Positions 52,581 to 62,404 of a stretch of 64,000 nt of DNA are shown piece by piece. Location: assembly GCF_025370775.1 (NCBI RefSeq), contig NZ_JAMXEX010000003.1, positions 1 to 64,000 of the forward strand. The letters run 5' to 3'. The stretch comes from Ancylothrix sp. D3o (GTDB taxonomy: Bacteria > Cyanobacteriota > Cyanobacteriia > Cyanobacteriales > Oscillatoriaceae). The notes beneath the pieces are model-generated. The model saw only the letters and a program-made list of their open reading frames with translations, was not told where the DNA came from and searched no databases. How positions within the stretch are numbered: the first letter of the stretch is position 1; each line of letters begins with the position of its first letter. Made by a program: the position numbers and the translations under genes.

Positions 52581-54119
52581 TTAAAGTATTTCTTTGAGGT
52601 AAATCGCGGCTTCGTTTAGTTTTTGAGTGCCGATTTTGGTTTGGCTAATTCCGGTTGCAGTTTCGGCGGCTCCTTGGTTGATGGCGTTCATGGCTTCGAC
52701 GACTTGCTCAATGGCAATGGCTTGCTGTTTGGCGGTTAGGGAGATTTGTTGGCAGCTTTCGACTACTTTGTTTATGCCGGAAAGGGAGACTTGTTGGTTA
52801 TTTAAAATGATGTCGTTTATGGCTTGAGCAACGGTGATAAAGTTTTCGGAGGTTTGCCGGGAGAGTTTGATGCTTTCTTCGGCTTTGTTGACTCCTTCAG
52901 ATGTGACGTTGACGGTTAAGTTAATGCCCATTTTTATTTGCTCGATGATCAAGTTGATTTTTTCAGCGGATTGTTTGCTTTGATCGGCTAATTTACGAAT
53001 TTCTGTGGCGACGATGCCGAAGCCTTTGCCATGTTCTCCTGCTCTCACTGCTTCGACGGCGGCGTTTAGAGCTAACATATTTGTTTGATTGGCAACGTTG
53101 CTTACTAAGTCGGTGATGCTGTTAATTTGATTGGCTTGTTGGTTGAGGTGGTTAATATGTTGGGCTATTGCTTCTACTTTGTCTTTTAAAACGATAATTT
53201 GTTCCATTGTTTGGGCGACAAATTGGGTGCCGGTTTGAGCTTGGTTTAATACTTGGTGGGCGCCGGTGGTGGAAGATTCGGCTAATTTTAATAGTTGACG
53301 GGCGTTTTCAGCGGAAACTTCGGCTTGTTCGGCTGCGTGGCGAGAGGAAGCGCCTAACTCATCCATTGTGGTTGTGGTTTCGTGTACTGATGAGGCTTGC
53401 TGGCTGGAGTTGCGTTCTTGTTCTTCGACGGTGGCGGCGATTTGGGTGGAGGAACTGGCAATGGTGCCGATGGCAGAGTTAATGATATTGCTAATTCCTG
53501 AAGAAATAAGGAAGGCGATGATAATAGAAAGGCTTATGAGTAGGAATGAGCCGATCCAAAGCGCTGTGAGTAAAAACCGCAATGCTTGATTGGCTTGGAG
53601 GGTTTTATCGGCTATGATTTCGCGTTGATTTTTTTCAAAATCTCTGTTTAGTTGCTCGAATTCTTGGACAAATTTTGTAGCTTGACCAGTTTTAAATATG
53701 TTGACGGCTTTTTCTGTTTGACCGGCATCCATTAGTTGGATAATTTCTCGCGCATATTCCTCATAGTTGTCAATCAGAGAGACCATTTTTCTAAATCGGT
53801 CTAATTGTTCAGTGTTACGAATTAAATTTTCGCCGACACTAGCTCTTTGTCTAAGAGTTTTGATGCTTTCTTGATAGTCGCGTTTAAAGTCTGGATTTCT
53901 GGAGATTAGATAGCCCCGCACGTTTCCTATCATCACTTGGGCTAAGTAGGAAATGTTATTTGTTTCAACGAGAACTTTTTGGACTCTTTCGACTTCTTCA
54001 AAGGTATCAAACACTTGAGTTGCCGTTGAGTAAACTAAGCCGGCCACCCCAAGATAGACGCAAATCGGCGCGGCATAACCGAATAACATTCTGTTTTTTA
54101 ACGATACTTTACGCTTCAT
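52581..54119 (-). CDS. Methyl-accepting chemotaxis-type transducer with CHASE3-like sensor
   Basis: 512 residues. Membrane helix 1 is at about 12-33, a CHASE3-like four-helix extracytoplasmic domain at about 38-165 (NISYLAQVMIGNVRGYLI with the family's GYLI turn), and helix 2 at about 172-200. The signalling hairpin tip is NQTNMLALNAAVEAVRAGEHGKGFG. I see no clear HAMP between helix 2 and the signalling domain. A strong GGAG ribosome site 7 nt before the ATG at 54119 rules out the longer frame to 54212. No che genes are nearby, so it probably feeds a remote phototaxis or motility array. Confidence 0.92.
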   Translation of the reverse strand: MKRKVSLKNRMLFGYAAPICVYLGVAGLVYSTATQVFDTFEEVERVQKVLVETNNISYLAQVMIGNVRGYLISRNPDFKRDYQESIKTLRQRASVGENLIRNTEQLDRFRKMVSLIDNYEEYAREIIQLMDAGQTEKAVNIFKTGQATKFVQEFEQLNRDFEKNQREIIADKTLQANQALRFLLTALWIGSFLLISLSIIIAFLISSGISNIINSAIGTIASSSTQIAATVEEQERNSSQQASSVHETTTTMDELGASSRHAAEQAEVSAENARQLLKLAESSTTGAHQVLNQAQTGTQFVAQTMEQIIVLKDKVEAIAQHINHLNQQANQINSITDLVSNVANQTNMLALNAAVEAVRAGEHGKGFGIVATEIRKLADQSKQSAEKINLIIEQIKMGINLTVNVTSEGVNKAEESIKLSRQTSENFITVAQAINDIILNNQQVSLSGINKVVESCQQISLTAKQQAIAIEQVVEAMNAINQGAAETATGISQTKIGTQKLNEAAIYLKEIL

Positions 54120-54382
54120 ATTATTGCTCCTTTTTTTATCACCATTATACCAAGGCTTTTGAGGTGTTGTTTTTAAAGATTTGTGTGTTTTATTAAAGTG
54201 TATGTTGCTCAATGAGGCAAAAACTCAGCAAAAATAAACCCCTCATAGTTGCGAAAATTATCATAAAAATCCTGGGCGGGGAGGTATTTTTATTGAACTA
54301 AGAACCGGCTTTCTCAAAAATCAAAAACCCAAGCCAAAAATAAAAACCCCCAACCGTAAGGGGCAAAGTTAAATCGGGAGTT

Positions 54383-54961
54383 TTACCAGTGATATTTCCG
54401 CACGATGTCTTGGGGTGCAGTTGGGTTTTCAGGTTCTCTGATCGGCAGGGTTCTAATCAGGGTAGGATCTGGAGGCGATTGATATTCGTCAAGTTCAGTT
54501 GATCTGACGCTGAGGCTGTTTTGTGATGGCATTTTAGTTTGTTCGGTAAGTTTTTCCATTTGGCTATTTAGTGATGTGATGGACTGTTCTAAACCGCTGC
54601 ATTTTTGTTGTAAGTTTAAGAGGCTGCTGGTGAGACTTTCTAAGTCTTGGTTGGCTTGAATTTTTTGGGCTTGTTCGTTAAGTTGGGCGATATCGGTTTT
54701 TAGCTCAAAAACTCGCTCATTCACTATACTATTTATGCTGGATAGTTTTTGGTCAAGGTGGGTGACGGCGGCGGTGAGGCTGGTTCTGGTTAGGTTTTCT
54801 GTGCGCTGCCGGTTAAATAAATTGAGCGTTAATGACAGCGATAAGGGAACCGCAGCATAGATGACTTGTTGGGATGCCAAAGAGGCTACAGAACCTATCA
54901 AAGAGCCGGAAATTGATAAGTATTCAGCGATTTGCAGCCAGTCGAGGTTATTTGTTTTCAT
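54383..54961 (-). CDS. Membrane-anchored coiled-coil protein
   Basis: 192 residues. One or two hydrophobic helices at about 12-48 (LSISGSLIGSVASLASQQVIYAAVPLS, broken in the middle) are followed by coiled coil from about 60 to 145 (LDQKLSSINSIVNERVFELKT and further heptads), then a Pro-rich tail ending in DIVRKYHW. The order anchor then coiled coil is common among cyanobacterial proteins of unknown function. No further call possible. Confidence 0.72.
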   Translation of the reverse strand: MKTNNLDWLQIAEYLSISGSLIGSVASLASQQVIYAAVPLSLSLTLNLFNRQRTENLTRTSLTAAVTHLDQKLSSINSIVNERVFELKTDIAQLNEQAQKIQANQDLESLTSSLLNLQQKCSGLEQSITSLNSQMEKLTEQTKMPSQNSLSVRSTELDEYQSPPDPTLIRTLPIREPENPTAPQDIVRKYHW

Positions 54962-55596
54962 GGTATGGGGTCACAAAACCGTTTTGTTGATCTCAAAATT
55001 GCTACCTTTGCATTTCAATGTACCTGAAAATGGCAAATTTTCCCCTGATCTTGATACTGCTCAGAAATTGTCAGTGCCGGTCTAGTATAGCGGTCATTTT
55101 TTCCCTTGGGGTGGCTTTTTTTTCGCTAGTTCGGTCGTATATTGGATGCACCGGCTCATCTACCGTTTGGCAAAAATAGGCCAGTTTCCCCGCGTTTTTA
55201 AACCCATGCTATCATTTTTTCCGCCAACGTTGCCTCTGGGGAGATTTTGGGAATTTTAGGATTATCTTAAAATCCCTGTTTTGGCTATGGATCGATGTTT
55301 TTTTTATGGGCTAAATTTCGGTATAGTTTGCTTTTTTGGATGGGTGTTATCTGCGGATTTTTTGGCTGTTTATTACCAATTTCAGCACTAAAATTTTCGT
55401 AAGTATTTTTTCCTGGGTGATGGGGCTGGATTATCTGTAACCTAAATATAATATCGGGCATTATAAGTTTGGTTTTGCGCTGGATTGTTGGCAGGGATTT
55501 TTTGAGAATTATGGGCCGGTGCATTGGTTAACACCGGCCCCATTTTATCGACTGGTTAAGGGGTATTTCAACTCGCGCTGGTGGAAAAATTTACCC
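54962..55596. other. Intergenic region with a terminator
   Basis: 635 nt. A terminator-like hairpin is at 55513-55540. Small frames (a 53-codon plus frame from 55019 and a 79-codon minus frame at 55285-55524) are present but have no ribosome sites and odd composition. The minus one runs through the hairpin. The left part should hold the promoter of the coiled-coil gene. Confidence 0.5.
55513..55540 (-). terminator. Hairpin downstream of the secreted-protein gene
   Basis: GGGCCGGTG (55513-55521) and CACCGGCCC (55532-55540) form a 9-bp perfect stem 57 nt after the leftward gene's stop. The best T-rich tail is on the plus strand, so direction is uncertain. Confidence 0.55.
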
Positions 55597-56130
55597 TTAT
55601 TGTAAATCCAGCCTTTGGGCATTTCCAAAGGGCTTAAATCGGCTGATAAAGTTTTGGAATTTGGGAATTTTATCACCATTTAAGTTTAACACCGGCAAGT
55701 ACACTACTTTTTTGTCAGCAGCGGCTCCATATCCATAGGTAATCACGGTTTTTTCGGGGGTGCCGGTGCCGTAAGCAAAGGTAATATCTCGTACCAGTTT
55801 ACAATCCATGAAAAATTTACCCATGTTTATTTTGCCATTGCCGGCGAAATAATGCCATTCTACGCTGTTCCACCCATCTCTACAGTAGCCGTTGGCAACT
55901 TCAAACATTTTGGCAAGATGGACATCATACATCCTTAATCTGCCGCCATAGGCGCGACGGGTTGTATCTTGCTCTGGAACGATTATAATTGCTCTGGCTG
56001 CACCGGCTTTTTGTGGGTTTACAAAGCGAATAGATGTGATCGGGACTTCAGTACCGGCATTGCTTTGTGCGGGAAAAATGCCGGCTACCAGGAGGGTACC
56101 GGCTGCAATACTCAAGATTTTTTTCAGCAT
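55597..56130 (-). CDS. Secreted protein of unknown function
   Basis: 177 residues with a signal peptide (ILSIAAGTLLVAGIFPAQSNA). The mature protein of about 152 residues has two cysteines (NGYCRDGW and MDCKLV) that could form a disulfide. It has alternating beta-like stretches (AIIIVPEQDTTRRAYGGRLRM, VVYLPVLNLNG). I recognise no domain. Its composition is globular, so it is likely a folded periplasmic protein. Confidence 0.72.
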   Translation of the reverse strand: MLKKILSIAAGTLLVAGIFPAQSNAGTEVPITSIRFVNPQKAGAARAIIIVPEQDTTRRAYGGRLRMYDVHLAKMFEVANGYCRDGWNSVEWHYFAGNGKINMGKFFMDCKLVRDITFAYGTGTPEKTVITYGYGAAADKKVVYLPVLNLNGDKIPKFQNFISRFKPFGNAQRLDLQ

Positions 56131-56306
56131 AGGTTTTTTGGAATTTTTGATTCTTTTTCCTACAGGAGGATGGCCGGTTTTTCCTCAAATCAATTATGGA
56201 GTTTTGTTAAGATTTTGGCTGTTGAGTTTGATTATTTAATTTGAGGGCTTTTTAGGTTAATATTTTGTTGGGTAATTTTGGTTTGGAGTCCGATAGATAG
56301 GGTTCT

Positions 56307-57242
56307 ATGATCGCTGAAAAACAAGTTTGGTTTAAGTTGGCTTTGCAGGTGCAAGGCTCGGTAGTTGTTGCGATTATTCCTCGCGTTTTATTCTGTACGG
56401 GTTTTGGGGTGTTGATTTCGGTTTTATACGCTCTAAAGTTGCCGGTGTCTTGGCCGAGTATTTTGATTCCTGTTTTATCTTTAGTTTTGGGTTTATTGCT
56501 AGTTTTTCGCACAAATACGGCTTATGATCGCTTCTGGGAAGGGCGAAAATGTTGGGGAGTTTTAATTATTAATGTCCGCAATTTAGCTCGTCAAATTTGG
56601 TGTTTTGTGGATGAGCGTAAACCGGAACATCGAGAGGAAAAACAAGCGGCTTTGCGTCTTTTGGCGGCGTTTGCTGTGGCGATGAAATTACATCTGCGAG
56701 GAGAGCCAATCAACAGCGAAGTTGAGGAGTTAATTTCGCATTCGCGCTATATTAAATTGCAAGGAATGGCTAACCCGCCGCTGGAAATTGCTTTTTGGAT
56801 TGCCGATTTTTTTAAACAGCAACAGCAAAAAAATTGCCTTGATAGTTATCAAAGTATGGCGATGAATCAGCACTTAAATAGTATGGTTGAAGCCTTGAGC
56901 GGCTGTGAGCGGATTTTACGAACTCCTATCCCTTTAGCCTATGCAATTCACCTTAAACAATTACTCTTAATTTATTGTTTGGGGTTGCCGTTTCAAATGG
57001 TGAAAGATTTAACTTGGTGGACGGCGCCGGTGGTGGCTGTTTTGAGTTTTGCCTTATTTGGAATTGAAGAGATAGGCATCGAAATTGAAAACCCTTTTGG
57101 CTACGACAAAAATGATTTGCCCCTTGATGGAATTTGCGCCACCATCCGCCAGAATATTGAAGATTTAATGACGCTTTCTCCCACTAAGCTAGAGGCGACA
57201 CGACGAGATTTAGAGGTGCCGTTGATTCCTACTTTGGAATAA
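56307..57242 (+). CDS. Bestrophin-family anion channel, copy 2
   Basis: 311 residues, clearly paralogous to 42818-43732. It shares LVFRTNTAYDRFWEGRK, NVRNLARQIW, the LHLRGEPINSEVEELIS segment, GCERILRTPIPLAYAIHLKQ and FGIEEIGIEIENPFGYD. The N-terminal half and the helix 3 region diverge, which suggests an old duplication with possibly different gating or location. A proposed role is chloride or bicarbonate flow across the plasma or thylakoid membrane. It has its own terminator and looks monocistronic. Confidence 0.92.
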   Translation: MIAEKQVWFKLALQVQGSVVVAIIPRVLFCTGFGVLISVLYALKLPVSWPSILIPVLSLVLGLLLVFRTNTAYDRFWEGRKCWGVLIINVRNLARQIWCFVDERKPEHREEKQAALRLLAAFAVAMKLHLRGEPINSEVEELISHSRYIKLQGMANPPLEIAFWIADFFKQQQQKNCLDSYQSMAMNQHLNSMVEALSGCERILRTPIPLAYAIHLKQLLLIYCLGLPFQMVKDLTWWTAPVVAVLSFALFGIEEIGIEIENPFGYDKNDLPLDGICATIRQNIEDLMTLSPTKLEATRRDLEVPLIPTLE

Positions 57243-57268
57243 CCAAACAGTGCAAACAATGTATGCAA

Positions 57269-57301
57269 AAAACCCGGTTTCTTTTAAAAAAGCCGGGTTT
57301 T
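57269..57301. terminator. Bidirectional terminator
   Basis: AAAACCCGG (57269-57277) pairs with CCGGGTTTT (57293-57301). A-rich and T-rich flanks allow use on both strands. It lies between convergent bestrophin copy 2 and the DUF4870 gene and resembles the terminator at 2068-2097. Confidence 0.85.
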
Positions 57302-57329
57302 AAAAACGCCATGCGAAAGGCTATAAAAA

Positions 57330-57677
57330 CTAGATAATACGGAAGATAAACGGGTAACGGTAGGGTTTGTCAGGATTACCAAAGATTTGCAATAAAGCCA
57401 ACACCGGCAATACCCAATGGAACAGAAAGAAAGGAATCATTAAAAGCCCCGCCAAAGGAATACCAATGATCGAAAACCATAGACCCCCAATAATAAGTTC
57501 ATAGAGCCAGATATTTAGGTGAAAATTTAAAGACTCTTTGGCATTATCTTTAACTACCGTATCGTCTGATACCAGCATAATTGCCAGGGGAACACCGATA
57601 AATACCCACAAAGCACCAAAAAAGATGGAACCGTGCGATAAAGCAGATAAAAGTTTACGTTTGTCTGAATCGTACAT
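57330..57677 (-). CDS. DUF4870-family membrane protein
   Basis: 115 residues with three membrane segments (SIFFGALWVFIGVPLAIML, LIIGGLWFSIIGIPLAGLLMIPFF, LFHWVLPVLALLQIFG). The pattern LSALSHGSIFFG, DNAKESLNFHLNIWLYELI, and a final YPFIFRII is characteristic of DUF4870, small integral membrane proteins of unknown function. Divergent from prfC. Confidence 0.9.
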   Translation of the reverse strand: MYDSDKRKLLSALSHGSIFFGALWVFIGVPLAIMLVSDDTVVKDNAKESLNFHLNIWLYELIIGGLWFSIIGIPLAGLLMIPFFLFHWVLPVLALLQIFGNPDKPYRYPFIFRII

Positions 57678-57903
57678 ACTAAAAGCGCCCTCAGTGGCTT
57701 AGAATTTTCTTTAATTGTATTTTAGCGTCGCCTAAGAGCGCTGGTGAAAGGTGAGATCCGGGGGGAATATCCCTACCTTTGGGCCATTTACTTGTGTTAA
57801 TCTTGATTTCGAGAACAGAAAATAACGTGAAAAACTCATAAAAAAATCTAAGCGTTAAAATTTTTGTTAAGATTTAATATTTGAGCCTCCCTTAATAGAG
57901 TGT

Positions 57904-59532
57904 ATGTCAACCGAACTGCAAACAGAAATTCAAAGCGCTGTCGAGCGATGCCGTAATTTTGCGATTATTTCTCACCCGGACGCCGGAAAAACAACCTTAA
58001 CAGAAAAACTGTTACTTTATGGGGGAGCTATTCACGAGGCCGGTTCAGTCAAAGCACGCAGAGCACAGCGTCACGCCACATCTGACTGGATGGCGATGGA
58101 ACAACAGCGGGGAATTTCAATTACTTCGACGGTGTTGCAGTTTGAATATGGCGGTAAACAAGTTAATTTATTGGATACCCCCGGACACCAAGATTTTAGC
58201 GAAGATACATATCGCACTTTGGCTGCTGCTGATAATGCGGTGATGTTAGAAGATGCGGCGAAAGGTTTGGAACCACAAACTCGCAAATTATTTGAAGTTT
58301 GTCGAATGCGAGCGATCCCAATTTTTACCTTTTTTAATAAAATGGATCGCCCCGGACGGGAACCTTTAGACTTACTTGATGAAATTGAAAAAGAACTGGG
58401 TTTAGAAACTTATGCGGTCAATTGGCCGATAGGAATGGGCGACCGGTTTAAAGGTGTTTATGACCGGCACACAAAACAAATACACTTGTTTGAACGCATG
58501 GCGCACGGTTCCAAAGAAGCGCGAGATACTGTCATTAATTTGGGTGATCCGCGTCTCGAAGAATTGCTGGAACCAGACCTTTATTACAAGTTTAAAGATG
58601 AGTTGGAATTGCTGGAAGAAGTAGGCTCAGAACTTGATTTAGACAAAATCCATTCTGGGAAAATGACGCCGGTGTTTTTTGGCAGTGCAATGACGAATTT
58701 CGGGGTAAAATTATTCCTTGATTCGTTTTTGGAATATGGTCTTAAACCAGGTGCCCGCAAAAGTACCGCCGGCGCAATTGAACCAACTTATCCACAATTT
58801 AGCGGCTTTGTGTTTAAGTTGCAAGCAAATATGGACCCGAAACACCGCGACCGTATCGCCTTTGTGCGGGTGTGCACCGGCAAGTTTGAAAAAGACATGA
58901 GTGTAAGTCATGCACGCACCGGCAAAACAATTCGCTTATCCCGTCCCCAAAAACTTTTTGCTCAAGAACGTGAGTCTATTGAAGAAGCATATCCAGGGGA
59001 TGTAATTGGCTTAAATAACCCCGGAATGTTTGCCATAGGCGATACAATTTACACCGGCCAAAAACTCGAATACGAAGGCATTCCCTGTTTTTCTCCCGAA
59101 CTTTTTGCCTATTTAAAAAATCCTAACCCTTCTAAATTTAAGCAATTCCGTAAAGGTGTTTTGGAATTGCGCGAAGAAGGTGCAGTGCAGATTATGTATT
59201 CGGTGGATGAATCAAAACGTGACCCGATTTTAGCCGCTGTTGGTCAACTGCAATTTGAGGTCGTCCAGTTTCGGATGCAAAGTGAATATGGCGTAGAAAC
59301 CTACTTAGAATTACTGCCTTATTCTGTTGCTCGTTGGGTGGCCGGTGGTTGGGAAGCCTTGGAAAAAGTAGGCCGGTTATTTAATACTGTGACGGTAAAA
59401 GATAGTTGGGGCCGGCCTGTTTTATTGTTTAAAAATGACTGGAATTTACATCAAGTCGAAGGCGATCACCCAGAGTTGAAATTAAATGCTTCAGCGCCGG
59501 TGGTTTCAGGACAGCAACCTGAACCTTTGTAG
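57904..59532 (+). CDS. prfC: Peptide chain release factor 3
   Basis: 542 residues. The GTPase domain has G1 [11 protein letters not shown] near residue 24, switch region [13 protein letters not shown]3 [17 protein letters not shown] and G4 [10 protein letters not shown]. The RF3-specific C-terminal part includes [21 protein letters not shown] and [20 protein letters not shown]3 releases RF1/RF2 from the ribosome after termination. Length and motifs are complete. It converges on the first RTX gene. Confidence 0.97.
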   Translation: MSTELQTEIQSAVERCRNFAIISHPDAGKTTLTEKLLLYGGAIHEAGSVKARRAQRHATSDWMAMEQQRGISITSTVLQFEYGGKQVNLLDTPGHQDFSEDTYRTLAAADNAVMLEDAAKGLEPQTRKLFEVCRMRAIPIFTFFNKMDRPGREPLDLLDEIEKELGLETYAVNWPIGMGDRFKGVYDRHTKQIHLFERMAHGSKEARDTVINLGDPRLEELLEPDLYYKFKDELELLEEVGSELDLDKIHSGKMTPVFFGSAMTNFGVKLFLDSFLEYGLKPGARKSTAGAIEPTYPQFSGFVFKLQANMDPKHRDRIAFVRVCTGKFEKDMSVSHARTGKTIRLSRPQKLFAQERESIEEAYPGDVIGLNNPGMFAIGDTIYTGQKLEYEGIPCFSPELFAYLKNPNPSKFKQFRKGVLELREEGAVQIMYSVDESKRDPILAAVGQLQFEVVQFRMQSEYGVETYLELLPYSVARWVAGGWEALEKVGRLFNTVTVKDSWGRPVLLFKNDWNLHQVEGDHPELKLNASAPVVSGQQPEPL

Positions 59533-59547
59533 CACCAAAAACCTAAC

Positions 59548-59571
59548 CCCCCATCCAGCTAGAGATGGGGG
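59548..59571. terminator. Bidirectional hairpin between prfC and RTX gene
   Basis: CCCCCATC (59548-59555) pairs with GATGGGGG (59564-59571) in the 52-nt convergent gap. A related but imperfect hairpin (61021-61044) follows the second RTX gene, showing that the duplication included the 3' end. Confidence 0.7.
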
Positions 59572-59584
59572 TAAGACGTTTAAT

Positions 59585-60376
59585 TTAAGCAAGCACCGGC
59601 GGCGTCACTAAACCGCGAGTTGCGCCGGCAAAAATAGCCGTTGCTTGCGGTTCAAAAATAAAGTCTTCGGCATCTAAAAAATCCGATGAAACGGATAAAA
59701 CAACAGCCACATAACCGCCAACTGTTCGGATCGCTGCATCAAGGACACCATCGCTATCTACATCAACATCTTCGAGAGCAAAATCTGTAAACCCGTTAAT
59801 TCCCGGTAAGAGAATTTTATCGTCTTCTTCCCATAAAAAATCAACGATTTGATCCGCTGCTAGTACGTTGAAAACAGCATTACTTAAAACTTGGCCGGTT
59901 AAAGGATCGGTAACACTATCTGTACGGACAATAAAGTTATCATTTCCCTCACCGCCAATCAAAACATCAAAACCTAACTCACCGATGAGTAAATCTGAAC
60001 CCTCACCACCGTTGAGAAAATCATCACCTCGTCCACCTCGGACAATATCATTACCGGCATCCCCAAACAGAAAATCATCGTCGAGATTTCCGTGTAAAAA
60101 ATCATTACCATCGTCACCATTTAGGCCGTCCTCACCCCGGCCACCCATCAAAAAATCATCACCGCCAGAGGCAAAAATGTTATCATTGCCCATATTACCA
60201 TTTACTTGATCAATATCAACCGTGCCCTCAATGAAATCATCCCCATCTAATGCCACGACAAGACGCCGATTTGCTTGAGGAAAAAAGCTGAGTTTAAACG
60301 GATTTGAAGGCAGTCCATCGGCATTAGCAGAAAGAAAAAAAGCCGCCCCATCACTTGATACTATATAATCTGCCAT
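59585..60376 (-). CDS. RTX calcium-binding protein, tandem copy A
   Basis: 263 residues, no signal peptide. The N-terminus ADYIVSSDGAAFFLS leads to about eleven RTX-type nonapeptides at roughly 50-150 (GDDFLMGGRGEDGLNG, GNDIVRGGRGDDFLNG). A C-terminal beta domain follows with an EF-like DVDVDSDGVLDAA loop. Export by a type I system is expected. Copy B at 61057-61848 has the same length and very similar sequence, with divergence mainly in the RTX array and the tail. A surface or extracellular matrix role is likely. Confidence 0.9.
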   Translation of the reverse strand: MADYIVSSDGAAFFLSANADGLPSNPFKLSFFPQANRRLVVALDGDDFIEGTVDIDQVNGNMGNDNIFASGGDDFLMGGRGEDGLNGDDGNDFLHGNLDDDFLFGDAGNDIVRGGRGDDFLNGGEGSDLLIGELGFDVLIGGEGNDNFIVRTDSVTDPLTGQVLSNAVFNVLAADQIVDFLWEEDDKILLPGINGFTDFALEDVDVDSDGVLDAAIRTVGGYVAVVLSVSSDFLDAEDFIFEPQATAIFAGATRGLVTPPVLA

Positions 60377-61056
60377 TTTTGTTAACTCCTATTCTTTAAT
60401 CGAGACTGAGTAGGCCGGTGAATACAGATCAGGGTTTTGAAACGACTCACCGTTTTTGTCTGGAACTTATCGACAATGAGATAAAGAGCAAGCCGAAATT
60501 TTTTCGGAAAGCTTGATAAGAGTGCCAGACAGTAAAAGGGTAATTTATGTTAATCCAATTTGCCCTGATTACATTTTAATTGACAACAATTAATTTTTGC
60601 CTTTTTCACTATACACTTTAATTTAAAAAAGCCATATTCGGGAAATGTTTCTTTACAGAATTTAAAAAAAATTCGCTTTTCTTGGCGCGTGCCACACAGG
60701 TTTTAAAAGCTGGTTTAGCTCTTCCACTCTCCATCTTCCACCGCACGCGCTTCGCAATATAGCCAATACAAGGATCGTACTTTCTCTCTACAGTATAAAA
60801 CGCCCCTCTTTAGTGAGCCGACGGCATAGTTGAATCACCGCAAAGTTTTCCAATTCTAAAGCAGAGGTGGGTGAATTTGCCATAATTAATTACCGGTTAG
60901 CGGCTAAAAAACCAGCAATAGCCAGGCGCTTTTACTATCCCCCTGATAAGTAGTTTACTAATAATTTTGCCTTGTTTGCTTGATCTGCAAAGCCCTTTTC
61001 TACTCACCCAAACCTAACCACCCCCATCCTGAGAGGGAAGGGGGTAGAAGGTTAAC
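60377..61056. other. Spacer between RTX copies with a decayed small frame
   Basis: 680 nt. The right end of the first 60 nt matches the leader of copy B (CTGAGTAGGCCGGTGAATACA against CTGATTAGGCCGGTGAATACA, one difference), so the promoter region was duplicated too. A 31-codon minus frame (60788-60883, MANSPTSALELENF start) stops early, and both of the other frames stay open past its stop. That suggests a frameshifted gene remnant, at low confidence. Confidence 0.45.
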
Positions 61057-61848
61057 TTAAGCAAACGCCGGCGGCGTCACTAAAGCGCGAGTTGCGGTTG
61101 CAAAAATCGCCGTTGCTTGGGGGTCAAAAATAAAGTCATTGGGGCTTAAAGTTGCCGGGGCATTTGATAAAACAACGCCCACATATCCGGCAACTGTTCG
61201 GATCGCTGCATCAATAGCACCATCACCATTCACATCAACATCTTCGAGAGCAAAATCCGTAAACCCAAAGACTCCTGGCAAGAGAATTTTATCGCCTTCT
61301 GCCGCGACAAAATCAATGATTTGATCCGCTGCTCGCACGTTGAAAACAGCGTTACTTGAAACTTGGCCGGTTAAAGGATCGGTAACAGTATCTGTACGCA
61401 CAATAAAGTTATCATTCCCCGTACCGCCAATCAGAATATCAAAACCTAACTCACCGATGATTAAATCAGAGCCGTCACCACCGCTGATAAAATCATCACC
61501 TCGTCCACCTCGAACAATATCATTGCCGGCATCTCCAAACAGAAAATCATTGTCGAGATTTCCGTGTAAGAAATCATTGGCATCTCCACCATTGAGATTG
61601 TCATTGCCTCTCCCACCCATCAAAAAATCATCGCCACCATAGGCAAAAATGTTATCACCGCCCAGGTTGCCATTGACTTGATCGATATCAGGCGTGCCAT
61701 CAATAAAATCATCCCCATCTAATGCCACCACTAAACGCCGGTTTCCTTGGGGAAAAAAGCTGAGTTTAAACGGATTTCCAGGGGTTCCATCCGGATTTGG
61801 AGATAGGAAAAAAGCCGCTCCATCAATTGATACTACATAGTCTGCCAT
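61057..61848 (-). CDS. RTX calcium-binding protein, tandem copy B
   Basis: 263 residues, paralogous to copy A over its full length. ADYVVSIDGAAFFLS, the RTX block (GDDFLMGGRGNDNLNGG, GNDIVRGGRGDDFISGG), the LLPGVFGFTDFALEDVDVNG segment and the ATRALVTPP end align without gaps. Replacement of acidic and Asn residues in several repeats could change calcium affinity. The 5' leader with the GGCCGGTGAATACA box is shared. It is the upstream gene of the leftward pair, but 680 nt and a hairpin separate the copies, so each probably has its own promoter. Confidence 0.9.
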   Translation of the reverse strand: MADYVVSIDGAAFFLSPNPDGTPGNPFKLSFFPQGNRRLVVALDGDDFIDGTPDIDQVNGNLGGDNIFAYGGDDFLMGGRGNDNLNGGDANDFLHGNLDNDFLFGDAGNDIVRGGRGDDFISGGDGSDLIIGELGFDILIGGTGNDNFIVRTDTVTDPLTGQVSSNAVFNVRAADQIIDFVAAEGDKILLPGVFGFTDFALEDVDVNGDGAIDAAIRTVAGYVGVVLSNAPATLSPNDFIFDPQATAIFATATRALVTPPAFA

Positions 61849-62404
61849 TTTTGTTAACTCCTAGCGTTTAATTGAAACTGATTAGGCCGGTGAATACAGG
61901 CATTAGTTGGATAAAAGTCGCCTATTATCTAAGAGAAATTCCCGATCATGCCAAAATTATCCAGCCAAAAAATCAAGGTAAAACTTAATAACATTGCCAA
62001 AAAGAGAGAGCCTAATTTATGTAAATGCACTTTGACATACTTTCCCTTTAATTGACAGCGATCAATCGGTGTCATTTTATTAAAAATGACTTGTCCAGAA
62101 AACCGGCTTTATATGCAAAATCGAAGAATCTCCACTAGATATCTACCCTACAACCGGTTTCTCCATTCGACCTGCGTTTGTCTTTTTAAATCGACACTTC
62201 TATTTTAACTAATACTTATCAGGAAATGTTCCTTAGCCATTGCCTGCGAGTAGATTTAACAAAAAACCAGCCAACAAATCGGCTGCCAACCCTGCTCAAC
62301 CGAACACACCGGCCCACGAAGGATTATTAAGCGGTGAAAAACTGCCAGAGTGTTGCCTAAAAATCATTTAGGTTATCGTGGGAAAAAAACTAAAAATAGC
62401 CCCT
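61849..62404. other. Divergent intergenic region
   Basis: 556 nt between RTX copy B and the M48-like gene. The first 50 nt hold the leader box shared with copy A. The rest is AT-rich with scattered ACCGGC motifs. No gene or clear hairpin seen. Confidence 0.5.

Noticed and set aside
55285-55524. 79-codon minus-strand frame
   Set aside because: It begins inside the terminator-like hairpin and has a Lys/Asn/Ile composition expected from AT-rich spacer.
59585-61848. CRISPR-like regular repeats
   Set aside because: The periodic DNA is 27-nt RTX nonapeptide coding sequence in frame, with no constant repeat and unique spacer structure.
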